This document shows, piece after piece, positions 32,536 through 43,734 of a DNA stretch of 64,000 bases (position 1 is its first letter; each line of letters opens with the position of its first letter). The stretch spans positions 96,100,001-96,164,000 of the forward strand of contig JBITNC010000001.1 of the NCBI GenBank assembly GCA_050084985.1, read 5' to 3'. Made by a program: the position numbers and the translations under genes. This DNA comes from Nageia nagi. Taxonomy: Eukaryota; Pinophyta. The notes beneath the pieces are model-generated. The model searched no databases. It was not told the origin of the DNA and saw only the letters and a program-made list of their open reading frames with translations.

Positions 32536-33838
32536 TTGTTCAGAATTTCACAAGTGTTCAAAATTTTTGGAGCTTTTCTGATCTAGTTCAAAAGTGAGCA
32601 GTTTATTATTGAGCACGACTGTCTCATGCTCCTGAACCAGTTTATGGATGTGTTCTGTGTTTGGTGTGGAATCTTTGTTGCTTCCTTTGCATACACACTC
32701 ATATGCACCCTCGAACTTCAATGCCTACGTTTTCATTTGCTTGTTGTTTGGCGTTGCAGATTATGGCTTTGTTGGATATTCTCCTATTTTGTGACCTTTA
32801 TCTGAGTCACCTGCATCTGAATTTCATGTGGCTTATCTTATGCAACGAAGAATACTTCTCATGGTCGTTTCTCCAACCACCTTTTGACTGATCTCCACCA
32901 CGCGTGAGATCTCCTTTCTCAACGTCAGGAGGCTTGGCTCTGCTTATTTCATTCCTTTTCAGCGTCATTGACATAGATCAAGCATATTTTTGGTGTGTTT
33001 TCAACTATAACGGAAGTACACGGTGATTAGATCTCAGCTTTTCTACGTCGTGTGGCTTAGATTCTCTCATTTTAAAGAGTCTTTGGTGTATGTTTTGTGT
33101 AGATTTATTCCATATCTTCGTCCATACGTTCTTTTTCATAGCAACGCTTATTTGCTTCCTTGGCTCCTTCTCTGCAGAGCTGTAGATATGTTTTTTTATG
33201 CATTGTGGAGGTGGTCTCTTCGCGCGGCTCCTGTGGCTCTTCGCAGCCTCCTTTATATCCGTCGCGTGTCATTTTCGAACGCCCATCTCAGTCTCAACTG
33301 CGCACAAGCACTTTTGTTCAGGATTTGTTGGCGATTATGTGTTTTGAGGCAGGATTCCCTTCTCTCATGTGCATCTCTAGCCTCTTGTTGGCAGATCAAA
33401 CATCTTCTCCTCCTCAAGTTTGTTGTGCATCTGAATATCTGAAAGTGGTGTGCTATACAGTGGTTGCAAACCCTCTACAATCTTGCCTTTTCTCCTCACG
33501 GTTTTGCCTTCACTCTCTCTCCAGCTCGTTGGCTTCTCTGCAACTTTTTTTTTTTTTTTTTTGGAAGTCTTCTATAGCTTTAGAAAATATTTATTTATTT
33601 GATTTTTTGAAATTAAATAAATAATATTTTCTTAAAAAAACTTATAAGGCTTCTTTAAATCAAATTTATGCTTCAATTGATTTAATTTGATAAGTTCAGC
33701 AAACAGACTCCAATTAAGGTCCCCTTTTTTACATTGTAAAGTTGAGACTTAGATTAAAAACATTTAGGTGGGGTTTCTTTGGTTTTGGTGCGGTTTTCTG
33801 CATCCCTTATGTTATTTGATTCCTTTTCTTTCAGCAAG
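32536..33838 (+). other. CpG-retaining leader of element D
   Basis: This 1.3-kb stretch has no plausible protein. Overlapping open frames (33023-33442, 33160-33624) have no family resemblance and end in the T-run at 33545-33563. CG dinucleotides are frequent from 32690 to 33530 (cacgcgtg, tacgtcgtg, cgcgcggc, ccgtcgcgtg), unlike nearly all other retroelement sequence here. A pyrimidine tract ending in TTTCTTTCAG sits five bases before the gag ATG, as in a splice acceptor. Confidence 0.6.
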
Positions 33839-34760
33839 ATGGCTTCTTCTACAACAACAATTGAACTATTAATATCACACAACCACCACAAATGGAAATC
33901 AAGATTTCTCAACTTAATTGCACAAAAGGTACTCGCTCATCTTCTTGAAGAAAAGCAACCCATATTCACTAAATATTATGAGGTTTTTGTACATAAAGGA
34001 AAATTGTATGAGGCAATGGGACAAATTAGCATGAGTATAAGTGAAAGCCTTTGGTTTCATTTGGATGGATGCAAAACCTCTTTTGAATGTATGGAAAAAC
34101 TTGAAAAATTATTTGGTATGGTAGATCACATAAGGTCGATGCAGCTTGAAGCAAAACTCACAACATTTTCACCTGATGACTTTCCTACAATTGTTCGCTA
34201 CCTCATCAAATACAAGGAACTTCTCACACAATTAAAAGAGAATGGTAAAAAGAAGGAAGACAAATATTGTGTGTATCTCATTCTTTCAAAGTTAAGGGGA
34301 CCTTTTCAAATTTTTGCATCTACATTCCTTTCTACTATGGATGCATTTGGCAAGAATTTCACTTTACCTAGCTTAGAAGAGTTTTGTGAAAGACTTACTA
34401 GGAAAGAGATTAAACTTTCCACTCTTGAGTATTCTACCTCTTCTTCAAAAGTTTTAGTTGCATCCACTTCAAAAGGGAAAGTAAATCCAAAGCTAAATCT
34501 AAACCCACTTCTACTTCTAAATCAAGTCTAAATAATTCAATGCCTAAGGACCCTTCTAATAAAAAGAGAAGTCTAACACCCCTTGTACCTATCACAAAAA
34601 GGATGGTTATCCTACTAGTAGGTGTTGGAAAAAGTTGCAAGATTTAGAAGAATTCATGAAAAAGCATAAGATTGATGCATCAAAAGAACATGGTAAGGCC
34701 CTTAATGTTCAAGGAAAGTCTTCTAAGTCTTGCTCTCATACTTGGGTTTTAGATTCAAGA
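33839..34760 (+). pseudogene. Copia gag of element D
   Basis: The chosen start is ATG at 33839 (MASSTTTIELLI); an upstream in-frame ATG at 33779 would lie before the acceptor-like CAG. The frame is open to 34531 and contains the capsid blocks ISHNHHKWKSRFLNLIA, SISESLWFHLDGCKTSFECM and LSKLRGPFQIFASTFLST. After a shift the zinc knuckle reads CTYHKKDGYPTSRC, where its second Cys is now His. It then continues as a Lys-rich linker to the protease. The 250-codon open part is the longest intact reading frame in the window. Confidence 0.88.
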
Positions 34761-35295
34761 GCTAACCATCATATGACTCTTCAAAAGAGGCATTGCCTTC
34801 CTCTCTAGTTCCACTTCTAGTATTGAGGTTAGAGATTCACACTTCATTCTTGTTAAAGGAAAATGAGATATTGTGGTTGATGGTGGTTGTATCTACAATG
34901 TTATTTATGTGCCTAATATTTTAGTAAATCTTCTTTCCATCTATCAGATATGTATTTCAACCATAGGGAAAATTGTCTTGTTCATAACTCATAGAGCATA
35001 GATTAGAAGTCTAATGGAACCACAATTACTCATTTCTCAAGGGGTAATTGATCATGATGCATGATTGTATTTCTTTAAAGGTTTTAATACTTCTTCATGT
35101 AGATTTTGAAAGCAAACTTTGGCATGAGAGATTTGGTCATCTTTATTACAGATATTTGGAGTTGAGCACTCATGACATGGTTATTAGGTTACCTTAAGGT
35201 TTCCTCTAGTTATGTTTTTTACCCGAAGTTGTGCACTTGGTAAACAACATTAAGATCCTTTTCCTAAAGGTAAATCCCATAGAGCATATTCACCC
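34735..35295 (+). pseudogene. Copia protease and GAG-pre-integrase of D
   Basis: The active site reads WVLDSRANHHMT (34743-34778): the Asp and Ser are kept but Gly has become Arg. A frameshift follows directly. Further on, DSHFILVKGK-like and GGCIYNVIYVPNILVNLLSI (34890-34945) are recognisable. The pre-integrase part has FGHLYYRYLE-like sequence and a CALGKQH-like zinc site (about 35230-35255). Confidence 0.78.
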
Positions 35296-36040
35296 TTGGA
35301 ATTGATTAATGGTGATTTGATTGTCTTTCTCATACCTACTTTCAAGGGAGCTAAGTATGCATTAACATTCATAGATGATTTATCAAGATATACTTGGGTA
35401 TATTTTCTCAAGTACAAAAGTGATGTTTTCTCTCACTTCAAAGTTTTCAAAGATTTGTTTGAGAATCAGGCTTCCACATGCATCAAGAAACTTCATACAG
35501 GTAATGGGGAGTACTTTAGCACTAAGTTTTCTAATTTTCTTGCTACATATGGGATTGTACATCAACATTTTATCCCTCACACACCTTAATATAATGGTGT
35601 AGTTGAGAGGAAGAATCATACTTTGAAGGATATGGTTATTTGTATGATGCATTCTAGAGATTTAGCACCTATTTTTTGGGATGAGGTAGTTAATTATGCA
35701 AATTATGTTCAAAATTCACACCCCACAAAGCTCTTGATCATATTACTTCGAAGGAGACTTGGTATAGAATTAAGTTTGATATCTCATCCTTTCAAGTTTT
35801 TTGTAGTATGTTTGGGTACATATTTTGAAGAAGAAAAGAAAGGCTTTGGATAAGAAGAGTAAACCATTCACTTTTGTTGGCTATCGTAAGGATATGAAGG
35901 CTTATCAACTTATTGATCTAGCTACACATGATTTATTTTTTCATACTCATGTTTAGTTTGATAAGTGCCTTCATCCTGATTGTACTTCATCTTATTATTC
36001 CCCTTCTTCTTCTTCCCCTTCTTCATTTGATGTCTCTCCC
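35296..36040 (+). pseudogene. Copia integrase of element D
   Basis: Open frame 35296-35589 reads LINGDLIVFLIPTFKGAKYA with the first catalytic Asp, FIDDLSRYTWVYFLK, and KLHTGNGEYFSTKFSNFLA, where the second Asp of S-D-N-G-G-E is Gly. After a stop for Gln comes the VVERKNHTLKDM segment with the catalytic Glu, then LAPIFWDEVVNYANYVQN. The C-terminus, with FVGYRKDMKAYQLIDLATH (35872), ends about 36000. Confidence 0.9.
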
Positions 36041-36960
36041 ATGGTTGATGTAATTGAGGATGATTCTAGTACTACTCTTGCTCCTCTAGTTCAAATTCTT
36101 ATTACAATTGTTGAGGATTCCACATCACTTATTGAGGGTCCTATTACACCTACTTCCAATATGCCTAAGTGGACACATATTGAGGAGGAAGCTCTTTCAT
36201 TTAGGATCTCCCACCTTTTATATGTACTCCTTCCACTAGTACTGCTTTGTTTTTCAGTCAGTTTGAAGTGATCCATATTCTTTTTCACAACTCATGGGAT
36301 ATAGGAGTGGGATGATGCTATGGTTATTGAGTATTCTTCTTTGATGAAGAATCAAACTTGGGATTTGGTGCCTCTTCCTAAGGTAAGAAATTTGTTTCAT
36401 TTAAGTGGGTTTAACAAACTAAATATGTAGCATCTAGGTCCATTGACAAGTACAAAGCTCATCTGGTGGCTAAGGGTTTTTCACAGGTTGAAGATGTTGA
36501 TTACAATGAGATCTTTTCCCTATTACTAAGATGAATTATTTTTGACTTGTACTTACACTTGTTGCATCTCATATTTGGTATATTTATTATATTGATGTGA
36601 AGAGTGTTTTCTTACATGGAGATTTGCATGAGGAGATTTACATGGAGTAGCCTACTAGCCTTGTTGAAGATGCATCACTTTGTTTATAGACTACGAAAGT
36701 CTCTCTATGGTCTCAAAAAATCTCCATGGGCTTGGTATGAGAAGATGGATTCTTTCCTTCTCTCTATTGGCTTTATCAGGTATTACTCAGATACTACAAT
36801 CTACATTTGGTTAGATGGAGAGGACATTACCATACTCATTCTTTATGTTGATGATATTCTTCTATTGGGAGTTCTTCCTCTCATATTCAGACCATTCAAC
36901 ATTCTCTTTTAGGGAGATTTAAGATGCATATTTGGCATTAACATATTAATTTCTTATTTT
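36041..36960 (+). pseudogene. Copia reverse transcriptase of element D
   Basis: After a Ser/Pro-rich linker, readable blocks are SIDKYKAHLVAKGFSQVEDV (36437), YYIDVKSVFLHGDLHEEIYM (36588) with the first catalytic Asp, YRLRKSLYGLKKSPWAWYEK (36684), and LYVDDILLLG (36841). The catalytic YVDD at 36844-36855 is intact. Stops for Trp and a frame change near 36650 interrupt it. Confidence 0.92.
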
Positions 36961-37997
36961 TTAGATCATATAGACTAATACAGTTATCTCTTTATGTTAG
37001 CATAAGTATACATTGGATCTTCTTCAAAATTTTCAAATGGTTGATTGCAATCAATTTCCTATACCATTTCAGTATAGGGTTACATTGAATTCTTCTTGAA
37101 CATCACCTTTTTGTGATGCACCTTTGTATAATCAATTCATGGGAAGTCTTTTGTATCTTGCTCATACTCATGTTGAAATCTCCTACACAATTGGATTGAT
37201 ATCTTGATTCTCTTAGACTCATCATGATAGTCATTCGCATGAAGCCAAGCATATTCTTCAATATTTGAGAGGTACCACACACTTTGATTTATCCTATAGA
37301 TGTGGTTCCACAAATTGGTGGGGTATACTAATTTAGATTGGGTAGGTTTAGTTGATGATAGGGGTTCCACTTTTGGTTATGTATTTTTTTTTGTTCTTCT
37401 TCTATTTCTTGGTCATGTAGGAAGTAGCAGGCTATTGCATTATCTATAGAGGTAGAGTACAAGGTGGTAGTTATAGCTAGTCAGGAGGCTCTTTGGCTTC
37501 ACTAATTATTAGCAGAGTTTGATTTTTTCTAGGAGCAACCTACTGTACATTGGTTTGATAGCCAAAGTGTCATTCATATTTCTTACAATCCTATTAAAAA
37601 TTTAAATGTACCAAGCATATTGAGATTCACATACACTTCATTTTTTAGCATATTCAAGATGGAGTTCTCAGCTTGGATTATCTTCCAACTCAACAGTAGA
37701 TTGTGTGTGGTACCTCATCTCGTCACTACCTTGAGTTTTGTGATTTGCTTGGGTGACAAAATTTTTCCTTGGGGATTGTTGATTAAGAACACATTCCTCC
37801 CCATCTTCCATCCTCCTTCTTCTACTTCTTCTTCTTCTTTCTTTACTAGTAGATGATTTACTCCCCATGTGGGTTTTTCATCATCTTTCTATATATTTTT
37901 TTTGACATATTCTACATAAGTACCTAATCGACCTTGTTGAGACACATATTTGTATATGTGCCACCCTTTTTTACCTCCTAGTCTTACTTAAGAGGGG
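36961..37997 (+). pseudogene. Copia RNase H and 3' region of element D
   Basis: The RNase H part keeps QFMGSLLYLAHTHVEISYTI (37135), HEAKHILQYLRGTTHFDLSY (37241), and the C-terminal TKHIEIHIHFI (37609), with stops between. The catalytic Asp region around 37330 and the Glu at 37450 (EVEYKVVV-like) are partly readable in shifted frames. After about 37690 the frame is lost. The end has 'agagggg', the polypurine tract, before the LTR at 37998. Confidence 0.82.
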
Positions 37998-38282
37998 TAG
38001 AGTTTATTTTATTTATTTAGGTCTTATTATCTACTTAAGTATTACTAGGATATTAGGTATATTTTCTTTTTCCTTTTCCTAGTATATTTTTGGAGTTTAA
38101 AAACTTTTTGTTATTCTTCCAAGTTGTATTTTTCATGCACCTTTCTCATTTATTCATGGTGCTTATATGGGAATAATCAATTAAATCTATTTTTTTGAGA
38201 TTCTCTCTTTTTGTGATGCTTTGCAAATTCCAAGATTTTGGATGAATGATTATTTTTTCCATTTTAGTCATCATTCCTTTCA
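37998..38282 (+). repeat. 3' LTR of copia element D
   Basis: It starts tagagtttattttattta (terminal TG apparently decayed to TA) and ends ttcctttca. It is 285 bp, against 294 bp for the 5' LTR after leaving out the insertion. Confidence 0.88.
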
Positions 38283-38716
38283 ATATATTTAACATGGGGG
38301 TAAAATTCACCTTAAATGCCTAACATGGAATCACAAAAGCTAAAAATGCCCAACATCCATGTATGGGAGTTGTTTGGTGTCTTGGGATGTGAAATATCCC
38401 TCTTAGAATGCCACATCTAGTCTTGGAAACTTTCTTAATGCCTTGTAGTCTGTGAAATCACATAGGGAGATGCTCTTCCTCGAAGAGGGTAGCACCAATG
38501 CCAAGAGTACCATATAATTCCAATATTGCATTCATCAAGGCTAAATATGCAATGTTCCATTAATTAAAGACTAATATTACATTTACAATAATAATGGCCT
38601 TGGTATCATTAATACAACATTATTGGCATATTAAGGTACTTAACTATACATAATGAATTATCTAAAGGCCCATCATCCATAATTAAAGCATTTAACTAAG
38701 TCTCTAAGTGGAACTT
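38283..38716 (-). repeat. LTR of F, middle piece
   Basis: Its minus strand aligns with the LTR of E: 'tccacttagagacttag' (E: tccacttagatactta), 'tattagtctttaattaat', and 'ggaagagcatctccct' (E: gtagagcatcccccta). It lies between the insertion points of D (left) and E (right). The last five bases, AACTT, are the TSD of E. Confidence 0.85.
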
Positions 38717-40165
38717 TGTAATGTTCCTATTTTTAAGTGTTTTTCCCATTTCACCTTTGATAAATGGGAGCATTAATTTAGGAGTATTTTTATCTATTTT
38801 AGTAGAATTTGGCCAAAATGTTGTAAAATCCACTTAGAGAATTAATAAAGATCTAATTACAGAATAAGTGGTCATTTATGTATATATTTTTATTTAGTTA
38901 ATTACTAAAATGCAAATAAATTTTGTATTTGTAATACCAAGGTAATAATAATTCTAAATGCAATATTAGTCTCATTAAATGAGGTATTACATATTTTAGC
39001 CTTGATGATTGTAATATTAGCATTAAATATATCTCTAATCATTAGTGCTCCTCTCTTTGAGGTAGAGCATCCCCCTTAGGTGATTACACTAATTACAAGG
39101 TCATTTGGAGTTATAAGGATGAACATGGCACTTTGAACTAAGTGTTGGCAATCTCAAGGTAAGTGGATGGTCCTAGAGCAAGGATGTTAGGCATGGGAGC
39201 ATCCCAAGATCCATGTTGATCCTCCTAGGTATATGGACCTATGGCATTGATCATGAGAAACTTAGACATCACCCCCTCTTAGACATTGGTATTCCTGGTC
39301 CTTGGATGTGATTTCATTTATTCCAAGGCTCCCCATCTTGAATGTTGCATACATAAGCACACATATCATATATCTCCATCATCAAATCATCTCAATGCAA
39401 GATTAGAAGATGATCACCCTCACCTATAAAAGAGAACTCATAGCAATTATGAGATATATCCATTATGATTATTAAACCCCTTTTTTGAACTAAGTAGAAA
39501 CTCTTTTTTGCTACTTATAGGGCAACATACATTTGAGGTATTGAGGTGGAGAGAGGTTAACCTCAACTTATTCAATTCATGTTGAGAGGAACATTGTTAG
39601 TTCTGTCACAGTTGCTACAGAGGAGACATAGTATTTCCTCACTTCTTATGGGATTGGTGAGGCTCTGGAATCATCCAAAATAACCCTATTGGAGATAGTT
39701 CTGGTACAAACTCCTTAAGTTGGAAAAAATATTATAATTGTGCTTTTGCTAACATTTTATCGATACAATTACATTCTTTTGTCAAAACCTTATTGTTTAT
39801 CTCTTTGTTGTTATACGTTGGATTATGGATTAGTTTTTTCATTGCTTACAATCTTATTTTTTCTCCCTAAATGTGATGTTGGATATAAAGGTGTATTTTC
39901 ATAACAAAATACCTATTTTTGCTTCCTATTTGCAAAGTAGAAATTTGAAGGTATTTTGTGGAAGTTGAAATCATATTTTGCTTCTCTAGATAGAGGTTGG
40001 ATTTGTGTGTGAAGCTTTGAGTTATCATTGGTAAATTTATCAATCCTAGCTAGACATTAGATATTTGCTACATTTTTTTAGTTATCAAGACTAGTTTGAA
40101 AGCTTGAAGCTAAATGTCTCTCTCTTAGGAATGTTTGAGGACTGAGCCCTAAACAACTCATCATA
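38717..40165 (+). repeat. 5' LTR of element E
   Basis: It begins TGTAATGTTCC and ends aactcatcata (CA changed to TA). A TATA-like cacctataaaagagaact sits near 39420. It aligns throughout with 43735-45176. Confidence 0.9.
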
Positions 40166-40166
40166 G

Positions 40167-40179
40167 TGGTATCGGAACC
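40167..40179 (+). other. Primer binding site of element E
   Basis: TGGTATCGGAACC matches the tRNA-iMet primer site TGGTATCAGAGCC at 11 of 13 positions, one base past the LTR. Confidence 0.75.
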
Positions 40180-40559
40180 TTGATCTTGCCATCTTATTGG
40201 GAAAGAAGGGCTAAAGAGGAATTTAAATATCTAATAACCAATCATAATGGTATCAAAGTCTTTATTCTAACATCTTATTATGAATCAAGGGTATATTTAC
40301 GAAGCATTGGAGCTAAAGAGAGTTTTAAGATTGAGATACCCACATCACAGTGGTATCACAAATGAAAGATTTGCTAAGAGAAGTTGAAGATATTTCCCTT
40401 ACTGGTGGATAAAATTTGAAAGTTATTGCTGAAGAGATTGTTAGAGGAGTTGGAGATGTTGAAGGACACTCATTACGATATTTTTTGGATCATAGTGTTA
40501 TTCACAAAAAGTTTTTGTTATCCTGTTCAAAAGTGGAGTTGACTTAGCATCACATTGGC

Positions 40560-41640
40560 CATTTCAAAGAATTTTTTGAAGGATCTAAACATTTGGAGCA
40601 AAATGTTGGGATCTAGGAGCCCTATCTCATCCTTATGGTAAGTTATTGGGCATCTTCTAGCCCTAATTTCAAATTCTAAAGCATTGAGGAGGTTCATCCA
40701 AGTTGAAAAGGTACACTTTTGAAAAATAAATTGCTTTTTTATTTCAAGTTAAGTTTGTTCTTGATTTATTATTATTTTGAGGGAGGAATAAGGGTTTGTT
40801 TCGAGATTCTAAGCTTATTTGGAGCCATACATTGGCATTCTAGACCAACCTAAAGAAAATGTTAGTATATTGGGAGCCATTCTGAGGCTCATTCAATGCT
40901 TTAAGATCTACATAAGGAGGAAATTGCATTTCTAAGGGAGTTTTTATGCCTAAAGCTATAATTTGGGACCACTTGAAGCCAAATGTTGCATTTTTGGATC
41001 ATCAAAGCTAGACATTACATCACTAAGAGCATTTTTGAGCTTTATTTTGTATTTTTGAGCTTTATTATACATTTTGAGCTCTCTAGAAGATAGAAGTTAG
41101 TGTTTTGAATGTTTTTAAGATTCATTCTGCATTCTAAATCCACTTGAAGGTAGACATTGGTACCTTAGAGGAGTTTTGAGTTTATTCTACTTTTCAAAAT
41201 CACCTAAGGCCAAATGTTGGCATATTGAAGCTATTTCAAAGGATCTTTTTGCATTTGGAGGGTCCCCTAAGCCAAATGTTAACATTTTGAGGGCATTCTT
41301 AAAGATTAATTTGCATTTTGGAGCTATCCTAAAGTGGATGATGACATACTGAGGATTCATGAGCTTAAGATATATTTTGAAGTCATTCTAAGGGAAGCAT
41401 GGCAAACTGAGGCTTGTTTTAAAGCCAATTTGGTATTTTGGGTTCATTATGGGTCAAACATTGGAGGATTGGAGGAGTTTTTGGACTTCTTATTGCATTA
41501 AGGAGTCACTAAAGGTCATGCATTGAGCTATTAGATGGTTGTTTAGAAACTTTTATTATATTTCAGAGGAACTTGAAGTGGGGCATTGGCTACTTGAGGC
41601 CAATTAGGTTTTGAACTCATCATGGAGGCTTAAAAGGGAA
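40560..41640 (+). repeat. Degenerate tandem repeat in element E, units near 70-80 bp
   Basis: Phrases recur in fixed order: 'gccaaatgttggcat', 'ttgaaggcattt', 'aaagattcattctgcatttt', 'ggagccacctaa'. About a dozen diverged units can be followed by eye. No protein reading survives, and the role is unknown. Confidence 0.6.
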
Positions 41641-43700
41641 TTTTAAATTAGAAAGATGAAGTCAAAAAATCCAAAGAGATGGATGACTTCAAGGCATTTC
41701 TAAAAAGGAGAATGGAAATTTTGAAGATGGTTTGAAATGAAGAAATAATTGTTCCTTTGAACTGAGGGAAAGACACACACAAACAAGAAGAGGTAAACAC
41801 TCTTTGTAGTGAGCTCACAAATATGAAGAAAGATCTCATATAGGTAAGGAAAAGCTTGAATAATTTGAAAAGTGAGTATGAAGCATTAGAGGAAAAGTAT
41901 GATGATATAGATGGAGCTTTGATGGAAGCAGAAAAGGAGATTTTGAATGGAAAATGAAATATGAACTAGCTCAAGTGGCATTGCCAGAAGCTACAACACC
42001 TCAATAACAAAGAGCAAAATCCTTGAAGCCAAAATTTAAATCTTCTCTTCAATAAAAGGAAGAAAAAATCAAAATTCTTCATAGGAAGAATTTTGACTAT
42101 AATCCAACCATCAAATTAAAGGATACAAAGATATCACAAATATAATGGGAAATTGAGTCACAAAGATAAGTTGATCAGGCTCACTCAAAAGGTAGTAAAA
42201 GATAGAGAGGCAAAGTTATCAAGCCCTTCTAATAAGACTAGAGTTGAAGTTAAGGAGCCTAAGCAAAAAGATAAAAAGACACACTTGTAAGTTAAAAGAT
42301 CCAAGGTAGTATGGAAGAAAAGGGAAAAGCAATTGTAGAACATAACTGATTGGCAGAACTTAAGATTGAAGATGTAAAGGAGGAAATTGCTAAACTGGTA
42401 ATCACACTCAAAGAAGGTAAATCTGAAGTAAGAAAAGCCAAAGGTGACAATGAAAGCATGAAAGGAGAAATTATTATGCTCAAGGATAATTTACTAAAAA
42501 AGGAGGGAGAGTTGTAAAATATTCATTAAGAAAATGAAAATATGAAGGTGGTATATTTTGAAAAAATTCAACAAGTGGAATAGTCAATCCTTATAGCTAC
42601 AATAGATGCAACAACTACCAAAGAAGAATATAGAATATTATGAAACAATTATATGAAAAAGGAACTTCAGTATCAAGAGAGACACTATAATATCAAGCAA
42701 GAATCAAATGAAGCTTGCTAGGAGAAATTCTTAGAAAAAATGGTCATGGTTCTAAAATAATATATTGTTTGTTCATCCCAATCACTAGATAAATATCAAA
42801 GGAAGGACACCTAATGGGCATAAACATGAAGCTAGAACATGAACATTATGATCAAAAAGTAGAGAGTAAAGAGGATGTTGCTTTGCAAAAAGTGGTTTAC
42901 AAATTATCACTTGAAATATGCTTTGGATCACCACTCACAAATGATGTAAGGAATAAATAATGAAGATGATGGGATAAGAGTTGGCTACCCAAATAGGTGA
43001 CTAATATTTTAAACATGTGGATCCCAAACATTGGAATTATGACTACTCCCTATGCCATAATATTGTACAAGGGTCTTCAAATAGGTAACAGTTGAGTTGC
43101 ACCACTCAAGAAGGAGATCAACAAGATATTATGGGTAGCTTTGAAAAAGGATTTTAGCACAAAGGGGTCATGTTACACCTTGAACTCCAAAGTTATTATA
43201 GAAAGCACATTGGAAGTTTGGGAGCATGGTCATACCCAACCTCCATCTATAGATAAGACAATAATATTTATCAACTTGTGGTACATTAAGTTCTTCAACA
43301 AGACTTGGAAAGGATCCAAGGTAACTGGGATACACTTTTAGAAGATGTCCTTGGTACAACATAAGTACTTTATGGTATTCCTTGATATCCTTGAATGGCA
43401 ACTAAGAATTGGAACCTTTGTAGTAATACTCCTTGCACCCACATCTCCATTCGATATTAGAGTTGCATAATGAAAGATTGAGATAACACTTAAAGTATAA
43501 TAAATGTATTCTTTGGGCAAGATTCAAACTAATCTTCAACAAAAAGAGGTGAACTTCTTCTTCAAGAGACAAAAGGGCATCATCAAAGGTATTCACTTTG
43601 GCATACACAACTGTTTTATTGTTGAACCAATGGAGAAGTTAGAGCTTGAAGATTCTTAGATCAACCAAGAAAATGTTTTGTAGTAGTGGACTTTTCGAAT
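41641..43700 (+). pseudogene. Decayed gag-like and protease-tail frame of element E
   Basis: The + strand carries a Lys/Glu-rich, coiled-coil-like protein with stops: KSKEMDDFKAFLKRRMEILK (41663), LKSEYEALEEKYDDIDGALM (41857), DVKEEIAKLVITLKEGKSEV (42371). From 43141 one frame gives a compact, non-coiled domain I cannot name (LEVWEHGHTQPPSIDKTIIF, FMVFLDILEWQLRIGTF, LLAPTSPFDIRVA). At 43504 the same frame reads MYSLGKIQTNLQQKEVNFFF, which matches the protease end of element F (MYPFGNVQTNLQTQEVRF). IVEPMEKLEL follows, and soon after the polypurine tract. Confidence 0.6.
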
Positions 43701-43719
43701 TGTTTAAGGGAAAGCAATT

Positions 43720-43734
43720 TGGGGAGGATGAACT
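43720..43734 (+). other. Polypurine tract region of element E
   Basis: The run 'tggggaggatg' with a short tail precedes the LTR start tataatgttcc at 43735. The same context (gggagac before tataatatcccc on the minus strand) is found in F. Confidence 0.65.

Larger units (their letters stand above)
31901..38282 (+). mobile_element. Copia element D, second family, full-length but decayed
   Basis: The 5' LTR is 31901-32525 (it contains a 331-bp insertion) and the 3' LTR 37998-38282; both share 'tattactaggatattaggt' and 'gaatgattattttttccatt', and end cattcctttca. Between them are a primer site, a CpG-retaining 1.3-kb leader, gag, protease, integrase, reverse transcriptase and RNase H in copia order. 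A possible TSD is ATCTA (31896-31900) and ATATA (38283-38287), one mismatch. It interrupts the LTR of F. Its sequence is unrelated to A/B/H at the LTR level. Confidence 0.9.

Noticed and set aside
33023-33624. Two overlapping frames in the leader of D as possible host proteins
   Set aside because: They overlap each other in different frames, have no domain, and end in a T-run. The CpG content, not the frames, is the signal.
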